A DNA stretch of 8,415 nt, taken from NCBI GenBank assembly GCA_013813945.1, contig JACCQV010000666.1, positions 1 through 8,415 of the forward strand, written 5' to 3'. Each line of letters starts with the position of its first letter. Within the stretch, counting starts at the first letter, position 1. The DNA is from Deltaproteobacteria bacterium (GTDB lineage Bacteria > Myxococcota_A > Polyangia > Haliangiales > Haliangiaceae). The notes under the pieces were generated by a model that was not told where the DNA came from, did no database searches, and was given only the letters and a program-made list of their open reading frames with translations. Made by a program: the position numbers and the translations under genes. Shown one piece after another: positions 1 through 7,820 of this stretch.

Positions 1-154
1 TCGCACGACCCTCCCGTTGGCAGATCTGGCCTCGATCATTCTTCACGGCGTGCGCCGCGATCTACGCCGCCGGGGCTCGCACGACGTGGTCTCGCACGAA
101 GTCGTCGTGAATGATCCGAGAGCGCCGAACGCCCTGGACCGTGAAGGTCAAACG
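1..154. other. Left-edge stretch with no supported gene
   Basis: This stretch lies downstream of the minus-strand thioredoxin gene. I see no convincing reading frame. A short minus-strand frame could begin with an ATG at 39 and run off the window edge, but only 13 codons are visible and there is no clear ribosome binding site. The word TCGCACGA recurs at 1, 77 and 92, and CACGA (95-99) can pair with TCGTG (105-109), but there is no T-run to make a terminator. Confidence 0.4.
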
Positions 155-1567
155 CTATCGGCTGCCGCTGCCGCTGCCGGAGCCGGTGCCGGTGGCCGGT
201 GCATCGAGCTTCGCGAGCGCCTCCTTGGCCTTCGTGAGAGCATCGGGGTTCGCCTGGCCCGGTGGCAGCGAGGACCACAACGTGACGACCTGCTCGCGAT
301 ACGCGCGCTCCGTCCTCACGTCGCCTTGCTTCGCGGCGATCTCCGCGCGCTGTCCGAGGACGCGTGCCTTGCGAGGACCGTAGGCGAGTGCGATCGCCTT
401 CTCCGTCCACATCGCTGCCTCGGACAGCTTGTCGGCCTTGAGATAGATCGCGCCGAGGCGCGCTGCCGGATCATATTCGCCGGGGAGCTCGCGCGCCGAC
501 TTCTCGAGTGCGGGCACCGCGTCCAGTGGACGCCCGAGATACACGTGGACCTCGGCGAGGTGCCAGTTGTAGGTCATCGCTGCCTTCGGGCTCGTGGCCT
601 TCGCGGCCGCATTCGCGAGCATCGCGGCCTGCTTCTCTGCGACCGCGATCGCCTCGGGCTTGAAGCCGGACGTGTCGAGGGCATCGCGCAGGTAGATCAT
701 GGCATCGGAGCGATCGTCGACCGAGAGCTGGGATTTCTGATCGTCGACCAGCTTCTGCAGACGCCCGCTCGCCTTGTGGCGGAACGCAGCGGCTCCGTCG
801 GGATCCAGTGGCTCGCGGGTCTTCGCGCAGTCGAGGCCGATTGCCATGAAGTCGGTCGCGCTCGCGGACGTGCCGGTCTCGTCGATGAAGGTCGAGGCGG
901 TGTTCAGGCAGGCCTCGTCATGGCCGCGCTTGCGCATCGTGTGGAGCAGCGAGACCAGGACGTCGGGCTTGCGCACCCATCCGGCGGGCGCCTCGACGAG
1001 CGCGGCAGACAGCTCGGTCTCGGCGGTCGCGAGGTCCTTCACGGCAAGAGCGCGCTCGGCGGCGAGCAGGTGCTTGCCTGCACCCTCGACCCCGGTGACC
1101 GCCCGTGCACCCGCATCGAGGAACGCATGGAACTGCTCCTTGCTCGCCGCACCGACGTAGCGCGCGAGCACGGCCTCGTCATGCGTGATCACGTAGAACG
1201 TCGGCCATGCAGAGAGCGGGAGCTTGTCGACGATCGCCGCATTGACCTCGCGATCGGTATCGATCGCGACGAACACGAAGCGATCGGCGTCCGCCGCGAA
1301 CGACGGATCCGTGAACACCGTCGTCTGCATCGACAGGCACGTGTGGCACCACGGTGCCCACAGGTCGACGACGAGCGGCAGGTTGCGCGCCTTGGCGCAT
1401 GCGAGCGCCGCGGGGTAATCGTCCTCGATCCAGCGGAGCGGTCCGTGCACGACCGCCTTTGCACACGCCGGCTCGGTGGTCCTCGCCTTGTCGTCCCGGG
1501 CCACCTCCGTGTCCTTGCCTTTGCAGGCAGCCGGGAGGAGCGCGGCGATCACGAGCAGCCGGTACAT
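155..1567 (-). CDS. Lipoprotein-like thioredoxin-fold protein with TPR-like repeats
   Basis: A predicted exported thiol-disulfide or thioredoxin-like protein of 470 residues. I start it at the ATG whose first base is 1567. There the protein opens with a short hydrophobic signal ending in LLPAAC (Cys15), a near-lipobox, and AGGTG sits upstream at a good distance. The reading frame extends 56 codons further upstream, but those residues look non-coding and run into lysS. The thioredoxin domain spans about residues 45-155. It has the active-site motif WAPWCHTC (70-77, Cys74 and Cys77) and the cis-proline segment AWPTF (Pro122). The CxxC is intact, so redox activity is plausible. From about 165 to 430 the protein is helical with TPR-like pairs (clearest at 333-360, 367-396 and 401-430), suggesting protein binding. 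It ends in a Gly-Ser tail. The lipobox has Pro at -3, so lipidation is likely but not certain. It is divergent from lysS. The substrate is unknown. Confidence 0.85.
   Translation of the reverse strand: MYRLLVIAALLPAACKGKDTEVARDDKARTTEPACAKAVVHGPLRWIEDDYPAALACAKARNLPLVVDLWAPWCHTCLSMQTTVFTDPSFAADADRFVFVAIDTDREVNAAIVDKLPLSAWPTFYVITHDEAVLARYVGAASKEQFHAFLDAGARAVTGVEGAGKHLLAAERALAVKDLATAETELSAALVEAPAGWVRKPDVLVSLLHTMRKRGHDEACLNTASTFIDETGTSASATDFMAIGLDCAKTREPLDPDGAAAFRHKASGRLQKLVDDQKSQLSVDDRSDAMIYLRDALDTSGFKPEAIAVAEKQAAMLANAAAKATSPKAAMTYNWHLAEVHVYLGRPLDAVPALEKSARELPGEYDPAARLGAIYLKADKLSEAAMWTEKAIALAYGPRKARVLGQRAEIAAKQGDVRTERAYREQVVTLWSSLPPGQANPDALTKAKEALAKLDAPATGTGSGSGSGSR
161..178. repeat. Three tandem copies of a 6-bp unit (GCTGCC)
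   Basis: GCTGCC occurs three times in a row and is followed by degenerate GCCGGT-like units to about 200. On the minus strand it encodes the Gly-Ser repeat at the extreme C-terminus of the thioredoxin-TPR protein. A 6-bp unit changes length without breaking the frame, so the tail could vary between strains. Confidence 0.75.
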
Positions 1568-1570
1568 GCG

Positions 1571-1575
1571 CACCT
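1571..1575 (-). promoter_or_regulatory. Ribosome binding site of the thioredoxin-TPR gene
   Basis: On the minus strand AGGTG lies three bases upstream of the ATG at 1567. It supports this start over the longer upstream frame. Confidence 0.5.
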
Positions 1576-1602
1576 GATAGCACGGTCGGATTCCCGAGGA
1601 TG

Positions 1603-1610
1603 AGGTAAGG
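1603..1610 (+). promoter_or_regulatory. Ribosome binding site of lysS
   Basis: A purine-rich AGGTAAGG lies nine bases before the ATG at 1620. This is good Shine-Dalgarno spacing and supports that start. Confidence 0.6.
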
Positions 1611-1619
1611 TCCGCGGCC

Positions 1620-3332
<1,713 letters not shown>

Positions 3333-3345
3333 CCACCACCGATTC

Positions 3346-6144
3346 ATGTACGACGGCACGTTCAACCCGAAGCGAACCCGCGCGCTCGTCGAGATCGGGA
3401 CAGGAGTCGCGCTCGTACTACTGGGGGTCATTGCGACCGTCATCACGTATGACGCTGCCGTCCAGTCGGGTGGTCAGACGTACCTCGTGGTGTACGGACC
3501 GATCGTCGCGGGGGTGATCGCACTGGTCCGCGGCGTGATCGATCTGTTCTATGTCGAAGGCTTCGGGCGCCGGAAACGGTCCGAGCGCGAAGTCCGCTTG
3601 CTTCAACTGGTGATCGGTAGTGGGCTCACGGGGCTGTCGGTCATCGTCGCGCTGACGATGTTCGGGACCAGCTCGTGGGGATTCGGTCTGACCGGCGTCG
3701 CGGGGTTCTCGCTCACGATCGGCATCGTCTTGCTCGGGCTGGCTGCGAGCTCACTGGTTCCCTTGGTGAGACCGCACGTCAGCATCGGTCTCGTGAGTGC
3801 AGGCGTCGCGCTGATCGCAAAGGTCGTGCGATCGCCCGATCTGTTCGCGCACGCTAGCGTCGCGCGGTTCCTCCTGGATCACGCGATGCTCGTCGTCGGG
3901 TTGTGCCTCGTCAGCGATGGAGTGTTCCGCTGGCTCGCGTCGCGGCCCGATCCGGTCTTGAACCTGACCGCGAAGCCGCTCCTGACCCATGACCAGCGCA
4001 GGCGCCGCATGGTGATCGAGCTCGGCCTCGGCGGCCTGCTGATCCTCATCGGTACTGCGATCACGATCGTCACGTACGACGACATGGCGTTCACCGGCCG
4101 CGGCTACCTCGTCATGTACGGCCCGATCGTGGCCGGGATCCTCGTGATCCTCCGGGCGCTGATGGGCGACTTCAAGTCGTTCGTCGCGTGGCGCTACCTG
4201 CTCGTGTTCGAGAGCAAGGTCAGCCGGCGCACGCGTGTCACTGCGGTGATCAGTCTCGTGGTCGCCCTCTACGCCGCGCTCAGCTGGAACCACTACCTCG
4301 GCCCGGTCTCGATGCCGCGCTCGCCGCAGCTCGTGTTCGCGCTCGTGTGCTTTCTCGGCATCGTCGTCGCGTGGGGGATCCTCCGGCACTCCAAGCTGGC
4401 GTTCGGACTGTTCTGCATCGGTGCCGGCGCGATGCTCGCAGGCTCGGTGGTCAGCGATATCCTTCGCCCCGTCGATCCGGGCGCCTTCCGCCTGATCGAG
4501 GAGGACGGAACCGCGGCGCTCCGTCAGATCCTGGGGATCGCGAGCCTCGTCGGTGGCGTGCTCGCGGCGCTCGCGCTGTTCTTCGGGACGCTGCGCGCGT
4601 TCTTCACCTTCTTCACGACCGTGCCGATCGGCGGCGTCTGGATCGGCACCGCGGCACTCGTGTGCGTGCTCGCCGTGATGAGCGGGTTCGAGACCGACCT
4701 GCGCGAGAAGATCCTCGGCTCCAACGCGCACATCCAGATCACGCGCGAGGACGGCGAGTTCGTCGAGTGGAGGGCGATCAAGGATCGGATCGACCGCATC
4801 CCCGGTGTCGTCGCCTCGAGCCCCTACGCGGTCAGCGAGGTCGTGATCGCCGCCCACAACAACGGGATGAACGTCATCATCAAGGGCATCGACCCCGACA
4901 CCGTCGGAAAGGTCACCGACCTGGTCAACGATCTCGAGGACCCCGAGGCACTGCAGAGGCTCGAGCCGCTGGTCGAGGACAACTCGCGCGATCTCTCGAT
5001 CCCACAGACACCCCAGAGAGCCGACGTCCTCGATCCGCCGCCGCCGGATATGCCCAATGGCGGAGAGCCGATCGACTTCTCGAGTGGCGGAGCGCCTGAT
5101 GACTCCGACGCCCCGTTCGGCGGTGACGCTCCGGACATCATCGGAGTCGAAGACAAGACTCCACCGCGCGCCGATGCGACTCCGCGCGCCGATGTCATCG
5201 ATCCACCCCCGTCCGACATGCTCGAGCCCGAGGAGCCCCCCGTCGACTTCAGCAGCGAAGATGCCGAGCTCCCGATCACCGTGATCGATATTCCGAACGA
5301 GCCATCCCTGTCGCGGCGTACGCAATCGTTGCCGGGTGTGCTCGTGGGCCGCGAGCTCGTCAAGCAGACGCACCTCTACACGGGCGAGGAGGTTCGCGTG
5401 GTGTCGCCGCTGTCGGATCCGTCGAACCCCGACGCGACCGGAACGCCGATCCCGTTCAACCGCGACTATCGCGTCGCCGGCATCTTCTTCACCGGGATGT
5501 ACGAGTACGACCTCAAGTACGTCTACGTCACGCTCGACTCGCTGCAGGACTTCCTCGATCGCGGGGACACCATCGATGGCATCGAGGTCCGGATCCAGGA
5601 CGCCGACGACACCGAGCGCTTCATCCCGACCGACGCTGGCCCGGGGCTGCTTGGAGCGGCACTCGGCCCGGAGTACCGGATCGTCGACTGGCGGGAGCTC
5701 AATCGCAGCCTGTTCTCGGCCCTCAAGCTCGAGAAGATCGCGATGTTCCTCGTCCTCGGGATCGTCATCCTGGTCGCCTCGTTCTCGATCGTGGGCAACC
5801 TGATCATGGTGGTCGTCGAGAAGGCGCGCGAGATCGCTCTGCTCAAGACGCTCGGCGCCTCGAACTTCGGGACCATGCAGCTGTTCGCGATCCAGGGCCT
5901 GATGATCGGCATGATCGGGACCGTGCTCGGTGTGGCGACCGGTCTGCTGGCCTGCTGGGCCGGCAAGCGGTTCGGACTCCCGCTCAACCCGGACGTCTAT
6001 TACATCGACCGGCTCCCGATTCACGTCGATCCGCAGTCCGTCGCCGCCGCCGCCGCCGCTGGGGTCGTGATCAGTATCCTGGCGACGCTCTACCCGGCGC
6101 TGGTCGCGGCCCGGGTCCGACCCGCGGCAGGAATGCGTCACTAG
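3346..6144 (+). CDS. lolC: LolC/LolE-type lipoprotein-releasing ABC permease, enlarged
   Basis: Predicted inner-membrane permease subunit that, with LolD, releases lipoproteins for transport to the outer membrane. At 932 residues it is far longer than LolC/LolE (about 400). The C-terminal half carries the family core. TM1 lies near 420-445, followed by MSGFETDLREKILGSNAHI (445-463). A periplasmic domain runs to about 795. TM2-4 (about 797-925) contain the EKAREIALLKTLGAS segment (825-839), which contacts the ATPase, and VYYIDRLPIHVDP (884-896). Before the core are some 275-410 extra residues rich in membrane segments, apparently a duplicated module (14-200 and 222-413). A LolC-like N-terminal element, FVAWRYLL (279-286), is embedded in the second copy. 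The periplasmic domain has a Pro/Asp-rich insert (about 541-655). There is no good Shine-Dalgarno before the ATG; coupling to lysS is likely. An internal ATG at 4162 could give a shorter form. No second permease gene is visible, so it may work as a homodimer. Confidence 0.88.
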   Translation: MYDGTFNPKRTRALVEIGTGVALVLLGVIATVITYDAAVQSGGQTYLVVYGPIVAGVIALVRGVIDLFYVEGFGRRKRSEREVRLLQLVIGSGLTGLSVIVALTMFGTSSWGFGLTGVAGFSLTIGIVLLGLAASSLVPLVRPHVSIGLVSAGVALIAKVVRSPDLFAHASVARFLLDHAMLVVGLCLVSDGVFRWLASRPDPVLNLTAKPLLTHDQRRRRMVIELGLGGLLILIGTAITIVTYDDMAFTGRGYLVMYGPIVAGILVILRALMGDFKSFVAWRYLLVFESKVSRRTRVTAVISLVVALYAALSWNHYLGPVSMPRSPQLVFALVCFLGIVVAWGILRHSKLAFGLFCIGAGAMLAGSVVSDILRPVDPGAFRLIEEDGTAALRQILGIASLVGGVLAALALFFGTLRAFFTFFTTVPIGGVWIGTAALVCVLAVMSGFETDLREKILGSNAHIQITREDGEFVEWRAIKDRIDRIPGVVASSPYAVSEVVIAAHNNGMNVIIKGIDPDTVGKVTDLVNDLEDPEALQRLEPLVEDNSRDLSIPQTPQRADVLDPPPPDMPNGGEPIDFSSGGAPDDSDAPFGGDAPDIIGVEDKTPPRADATPRADVIDPPPSDMLEPEEPPVDFSSEDAELPITVIDIPNEPSLSRRTQSLPGVLVGRELVKQTHLYTGEEVRVVSPLSDPSNPDATGTPIPFNRDYRVAGIFFTGMYEYDLKYVYVTLDSLQDFLDRGDTIDGIEVRIQDADDTERFIPTDAGPGLLGAALGPEYRIVDWRELNRSLFSALKLEKIAMFLVLGIVILVASFSIVGNLIMVVVEKAREIALLKTLGASNFGTMQLFAIQGLMIGMIGTVLGVATGLLACWAGKRFGLPLNPDVYYIDRLPIHVDPQSVAAAAAAGVVISILATLYPALVAARVRPAAGMRH
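3385..3549 (+). repeat. Protein-level repeat, copy 1, in the lolC N-terminus
   Basis: Encodes residues 14-68. The motif runs ExGxGxxLxLxG, then VITYD, then GGQTYLVVYGPIVAG. It aligns without gaps over most of its length with residues 222-276. Two hydrophobic helices with a central YGPIVAG turn are predicted. The DNA is diverged, so this is an old duplication. Confidence 0.75.
4009..4173 (+). repeat. Protein-level repeat, copy 2, in the lolC N-terminus
   Basis: Encodes residues 222-276. It matches copy 1 at IELGLGG, the TIVTYDD segment and GRGYLVMYGPIVAG. It directly precedes the LolC-like FVAWRYLL element. The following membrane segments (about 296-413) also resemble those after copy 1, though weakly. 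Confidence 0.75.
5017..5256 (+). repeat. Degenerate repeat in a Pro/Asp-rich periplasmic insert of lolC
   Basis: Two copies of a motif of about 24 residues, RADV(L/I)DPPP(P/S)DM followed by EP(I/P)xDFSS, lie at residues 558-580 (5017-5085) and 614-637 (5185-5256). A partial PPRAD lies at 606-610. The stretch is acidic, proline-rich and probably disordered. It interrupts the periplasmic domain, which resumes at VLVGREL (665-671). Confidence 0.75.
6043..6060 (+). repeat. GCC trinucleotide tract in lolC
   Basis: Five GCC codons and one GCT encode six alanines (residues 900-905) at the start of the last predicted membrane helix. A length change here would keep the frame. Confidence 0.6.
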
Positions 6145-6160
6145 CGTCCTGACTTAGTGA
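6138..6160. repeat. Small inverted repeat over the lolC stop codon
   Basis: TCACTA (6138-6143) pairs perfectly with TAGTGA (6155-6160) across 11 bases, overlapping the TAG stop. The stem is short and AT-rich and no T-run follows, so it is a poor terminator. It could be an operator half-site pair or chance. Confidence 0.3.
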
Positions 6161-6251
6161 AAATCTATCAACCCTTGCACACCCCCCCGGCGTGAATCCG
6201 CCCACTTGTGGGACTCGGGGCGATGGCACGGCGAATGCTCGGCAATGCGCC
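6145..6251 (+). promoter_or_regulatory. Intergenic region with AT-rich island, probable barrel-gene promoter region
   Basis: This 107-base gap separates lolC from the barrel gene. Positions 6150-6171 are AT-rich (16 of 22) in otherwise GC-rich DNA and include the -10-like TATCAA (6166-6171), but no matching -35 box. TTGCAC (6175-6180) is followed by a run of seven C (6182-6188) and has no good -10. CCCAC and GTGGG (6201-6212) form a tiny stem. The exact promoter cannot be fixed. Confidence 0.3.
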
Positions 6252-6803
6252 ATGAAGCGCACGTTGCTGGTCGCCGCCCTCCTGATTGCATCCACTGGCG
6301 TGGCGAGCGCCGGGCTTTACGGTGGCCTGAGCGTCGGTCCCGGCGCAGCGGTCCAGGACGATATGTTCGATCTCGAGTCACCCGGTCGCGCCGTGCGTTT
6401 GCTCGGTGGCTACCGGCTGGGACGGCTATCGGCGGAGGCCTCTGTCTTTGGCAATACGCTGCGCGACTTCGCGAGCCACGACGTCGAGCACCGGCAGGTC
6501 GCGCTGCTGGGCAAGTACAACTTCCCCCTCGGGAGCAACTTCGAGCTGTTCGGTCGCGCGGGTCTCCAGCACACGTGGCTGACTCTCCATGAGGGGGGCG
6601 GCGGCCACTCGTTCACCGGGAGCGGCATCATCCTCGGACCCGGGGTCGAGTATCGCCTCAACTTCGTCGCCGCCTCCGCGTCGATCCGCCTCGATTACAC
6701 CATCAGCTACGTCGGCGGTGCCGAGAGCGACACGTACGGCGGCACCGACGATCTGAGCTTCACGTCCGGTCAGTGGATGCTGGGGTTCACAGTCGGGATC
6801 TAA
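6252..6803 (+). CDS. Small outer-membrane beta-barrel protein, function unknown
   Basis: A predicted secreted protein of 183 residues. The start at 6252 gives an ideal signal peptide: MKR, a hydrophobic core LLVAALLIA and a cleavage site after VASA (residue 20). A GTG at 6192 would add 20 polar residues in front and spoil this. I see no clear Shine-Dalgarno. The mature part (about 163 residues) alternates polar and hydrophobic residues in strand-like stretches with Gly and aromatic residues: YGGLSVGPG, LLGGYRLG, LLGKYNF, FELFGRAG, LGPGVEYRL, IRLDYTISYVGG and WMLGFTVGI. This fits an eight-strand OmpA/OmpW-like barrel (outer membrane protein beta-barrel superfamily). There is no OmpA peptidoglycan-binding domain. 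The last residue is Ile rather than the usual Phe. It lies between lolC and lolD with gaps of 107 and 99 bases, so it is probably its own transcription unit. Its role is unknown; bamA nearby makes it a plausible Bam client. Confidence 0.75.
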   Translation: MKRTLLVAALLIASTGVASAGLYGGLSVGPGAAVQDDMFDLESPGRAVRLLGGYRLGRLSAEASVFGNTLRDFASHDVEHRQVALLGKYNFPLGSNFELFGRAGLQHTWLTLHEGGGGHSFTGSGIILGPGVEYRLNFVAASASIRLDYTISYVGGAESDTYGGTDDLSFTSGQWMLGFTVGI

Positions 6804-6818
6804 CGACGTCACGAGGCA

Positions 6819-6840
6819 ACCATTGCAGCGCGGCAATGGT
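6819..6840 (+). terminator. Perfect 8-bp hairpin after the barrel gene
   Basis: ACCATTGC (6819-6826) and GCAATGGT (6833-6840) pair perfectly around the six-base loop AGCGCG, starting 16 bases after the barrel-gene stop. No T-run follows (next bases CCCTACG), so it is not a classic intrinsic terminator. It may be a T-less terminator, an mRNA 3'-end protector or a protein-binding palindrome. Confidence 0.5.
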
Positions 6841-6851
6841 CCCTACGTGCG

Positions 6852-6880
6852 TTGACACCCGCAGGGCTGCTGAGTAAGTT
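6852..6880 (+). promoter_or_regulatory. Sigma70-type promoter for lolD-bamA
   Basis: A perfect -35 box TTGACA (6852-6857) is followed after exactly 17 bases by TAAGTT (6875-6880). That hexamer keeps the most important -10 positions (T and A at the start, T at the end). Transcription would begin near 6887, about 16 bases before the GTG start of lolD. It lies just after the barrel-gene hairpin, as expected at a transcription-unit boundary. Confidence 0.55.
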
Positions 6881-6902
6881 CCTGCGCCCTTTAGAGAATC
6901 CC

Positions 6903-7820
6903 GTGACCGACGAGCGCGCCGCAGAGCGGCAAGTACCTGCCGCCTCCTCGGCAGCCAGCCCCGGCCCGGAGTCCAGGCTGAGCCCGCGTAGCGGCAAGCG
7001 CGGAGCGCGGATCGAGGTCTCCAAGCTCGGCAAGGCGTACCAGCACTCGGGAACGTCGCTGCCGATCCTCGCGGACATCGACCTGACCCTCGAGCCGGGC
7101 GACATGGTCGCGGTGGTCGGGGCGTCGGGCGTCGGCAAGTCGACGTTCCTGCAGATCCTCGGGACGCTGGACCTCCCGACGTCCGGGTCGATCAAGTTCG
7201 ACGGCGAAGAGCTCACGACGATGAGCTCGGGACGCCTCGCAGAGTTCCGCAATCGCAGGATCGGGTTCGTGTTCCAGTTCCATCACCTGCTGCCAGAGTT
7301 CACGGCCCTCGAGAACGTGATGATGCCGGCGCTGATCCAGCGGATCGCGATCGACCGCGCGAGGCAGATGGCGCGTGACATCCTCGGCCGCGTCGGGCTG
7401 CTGCATCGACTCACGCACCGGCCGAGCGAGCTGTCGGGCGGCGAGCAGCAGCGTGTGGCGCTTGCCCGCGCGATGGTTCTCGAGCCATCCCTGTTGCTCG
7501 CGGACGAGCCGACCGGAAACCTCGATCGCTCGACCGGCACCGCGATTCACGAGCTGTTCCTCGAGCTCAACCGCGAGCGCGGCTCGACGCTGCTCGTCGT
7601 CACCCACAACCCCGAGCTGGCGCAGCTGATGCCCCGCCGGATGCGGATGGTCGACGGTGGGCGACTGGTGGAGGAGAGTGAGTCGCCTGCGGCGCTCGCG
7701 GACGATGCAGCCGCGCGCAAGGCGGCCGGCGCAGCGCAGGATGCCGGCGAGGCCCGCGCCGTTGCAGCGGAGACCGTACTCCCCGAGGCCGCCGCGGCCG
7801 ATGACGAGGCAGTGTCGTGA
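6903..7820 (+). CDS. lolD: LolD-type lipoprotein-releasing ABC transporter ATPase
   Basis: Cytoplasmic ATPase that powers the LolC-type permease in releasing outer-membrane lipoproteins. I choose the GTG at 6903 (305 residues). The in-frame TTG at 6852 forms the -35 box of a likely promoter, and no other good start occurs before the ATPase domain. A weak purine stretch AGAGAA precedes the GTG. In order the domain shows IEVSKLGKAY (37-46), Walker A GASGVGKST (73-81), the Q-loop VFQFHHLLPEFTALENV (123-139), signature LSGGEQQRVALARAM (177-191), Walker B LLLADEPTGNLD (197-208, catalytic Glu202) and the H-loop His235 in VVTHNPELA. The FHHLLPEFTALENV wording is typical of LolD. About 35 N-terminal residues and a C-terminal Ala/Glu-rich tail of about 45 residues (260-305) are additions to the usual length near 230. 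The TGA stop overlaps the bamA ATG, indicating tight coupling. Confidence 0.93.
   Translation: MTDERAAERQVPAASSAASPGPESRLSPRSGKRGARIEVSKLGKAYQHSGTSLPILADIDLTLEPGDMVAVVGASGVGKSTFLQILGTLDLPTSGSIKFDGEELTTMSSGRLAEFRNRRIGFVFQFHHLLPEFTALENVMMPALIQRIAIDRARQMARDILGRVGLLHRLTHRPSELSGGEQQRVALARAMVLEPSLLLADEPTGNLDRSTGTAIHELFLELNRERGSTLLVVTHNPELAQLMPRRMRMVDGGRLVEESESPAALADDAAARKAAGAAQDAGEARAVAAETVLPEAAAADDEAVS

Larger units (their letters stand above)
1568..1619. promoter_or_regulatory. Divergent spacer between the thioredoxin-TPR gene and lysS
   Basis: Only 52 bases separate the two divergent start codons, so both promoters must lie here or overlap the neighbouring coding ends. I see no convincing -35/-10 pair on either strand. 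The assignment rests on gene arrangement. Confidence 0.4.

Noticed and set aside
80..109. Terminator for the thioredoxin gene from CACGAC and GTCGTG words
   Set aside because: The stem is short with alternative pairings, and there is no T-run on the minus strand. It may be chance in GC-rich DNA.
17..1603. Long plus-strand open frame of 528 codons opposite the thioredoxin-TPR gene
   Set aside because: It is Arg-rich with no recognisable motif and mirrors a gene with a clear CxxC domain. Long antisense frames are expected in GC-rich DNA.
3751..6141. Minus-strand open frame of 796 codons opposite lolC
   Set aside because: The product is dominated by Asp, Arg, Glu and His with no domain pattern, while the plus strand has clear LolC motifs. 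It is a composition artefact.
6138..6160. Intrinsic terminator after lolC
   Set aside because: The stem is only six AT-rich pairs with an 11-base loop and no following T-run. I kept it only as a small inverted repeat.
6175..6188. TTGCAC followed by a run of seven C, as a phase-variable promoter of the barrel gene
   Set aside because: There is no -10 hexamer at the right distance, and seven bases is short for a switching tract.
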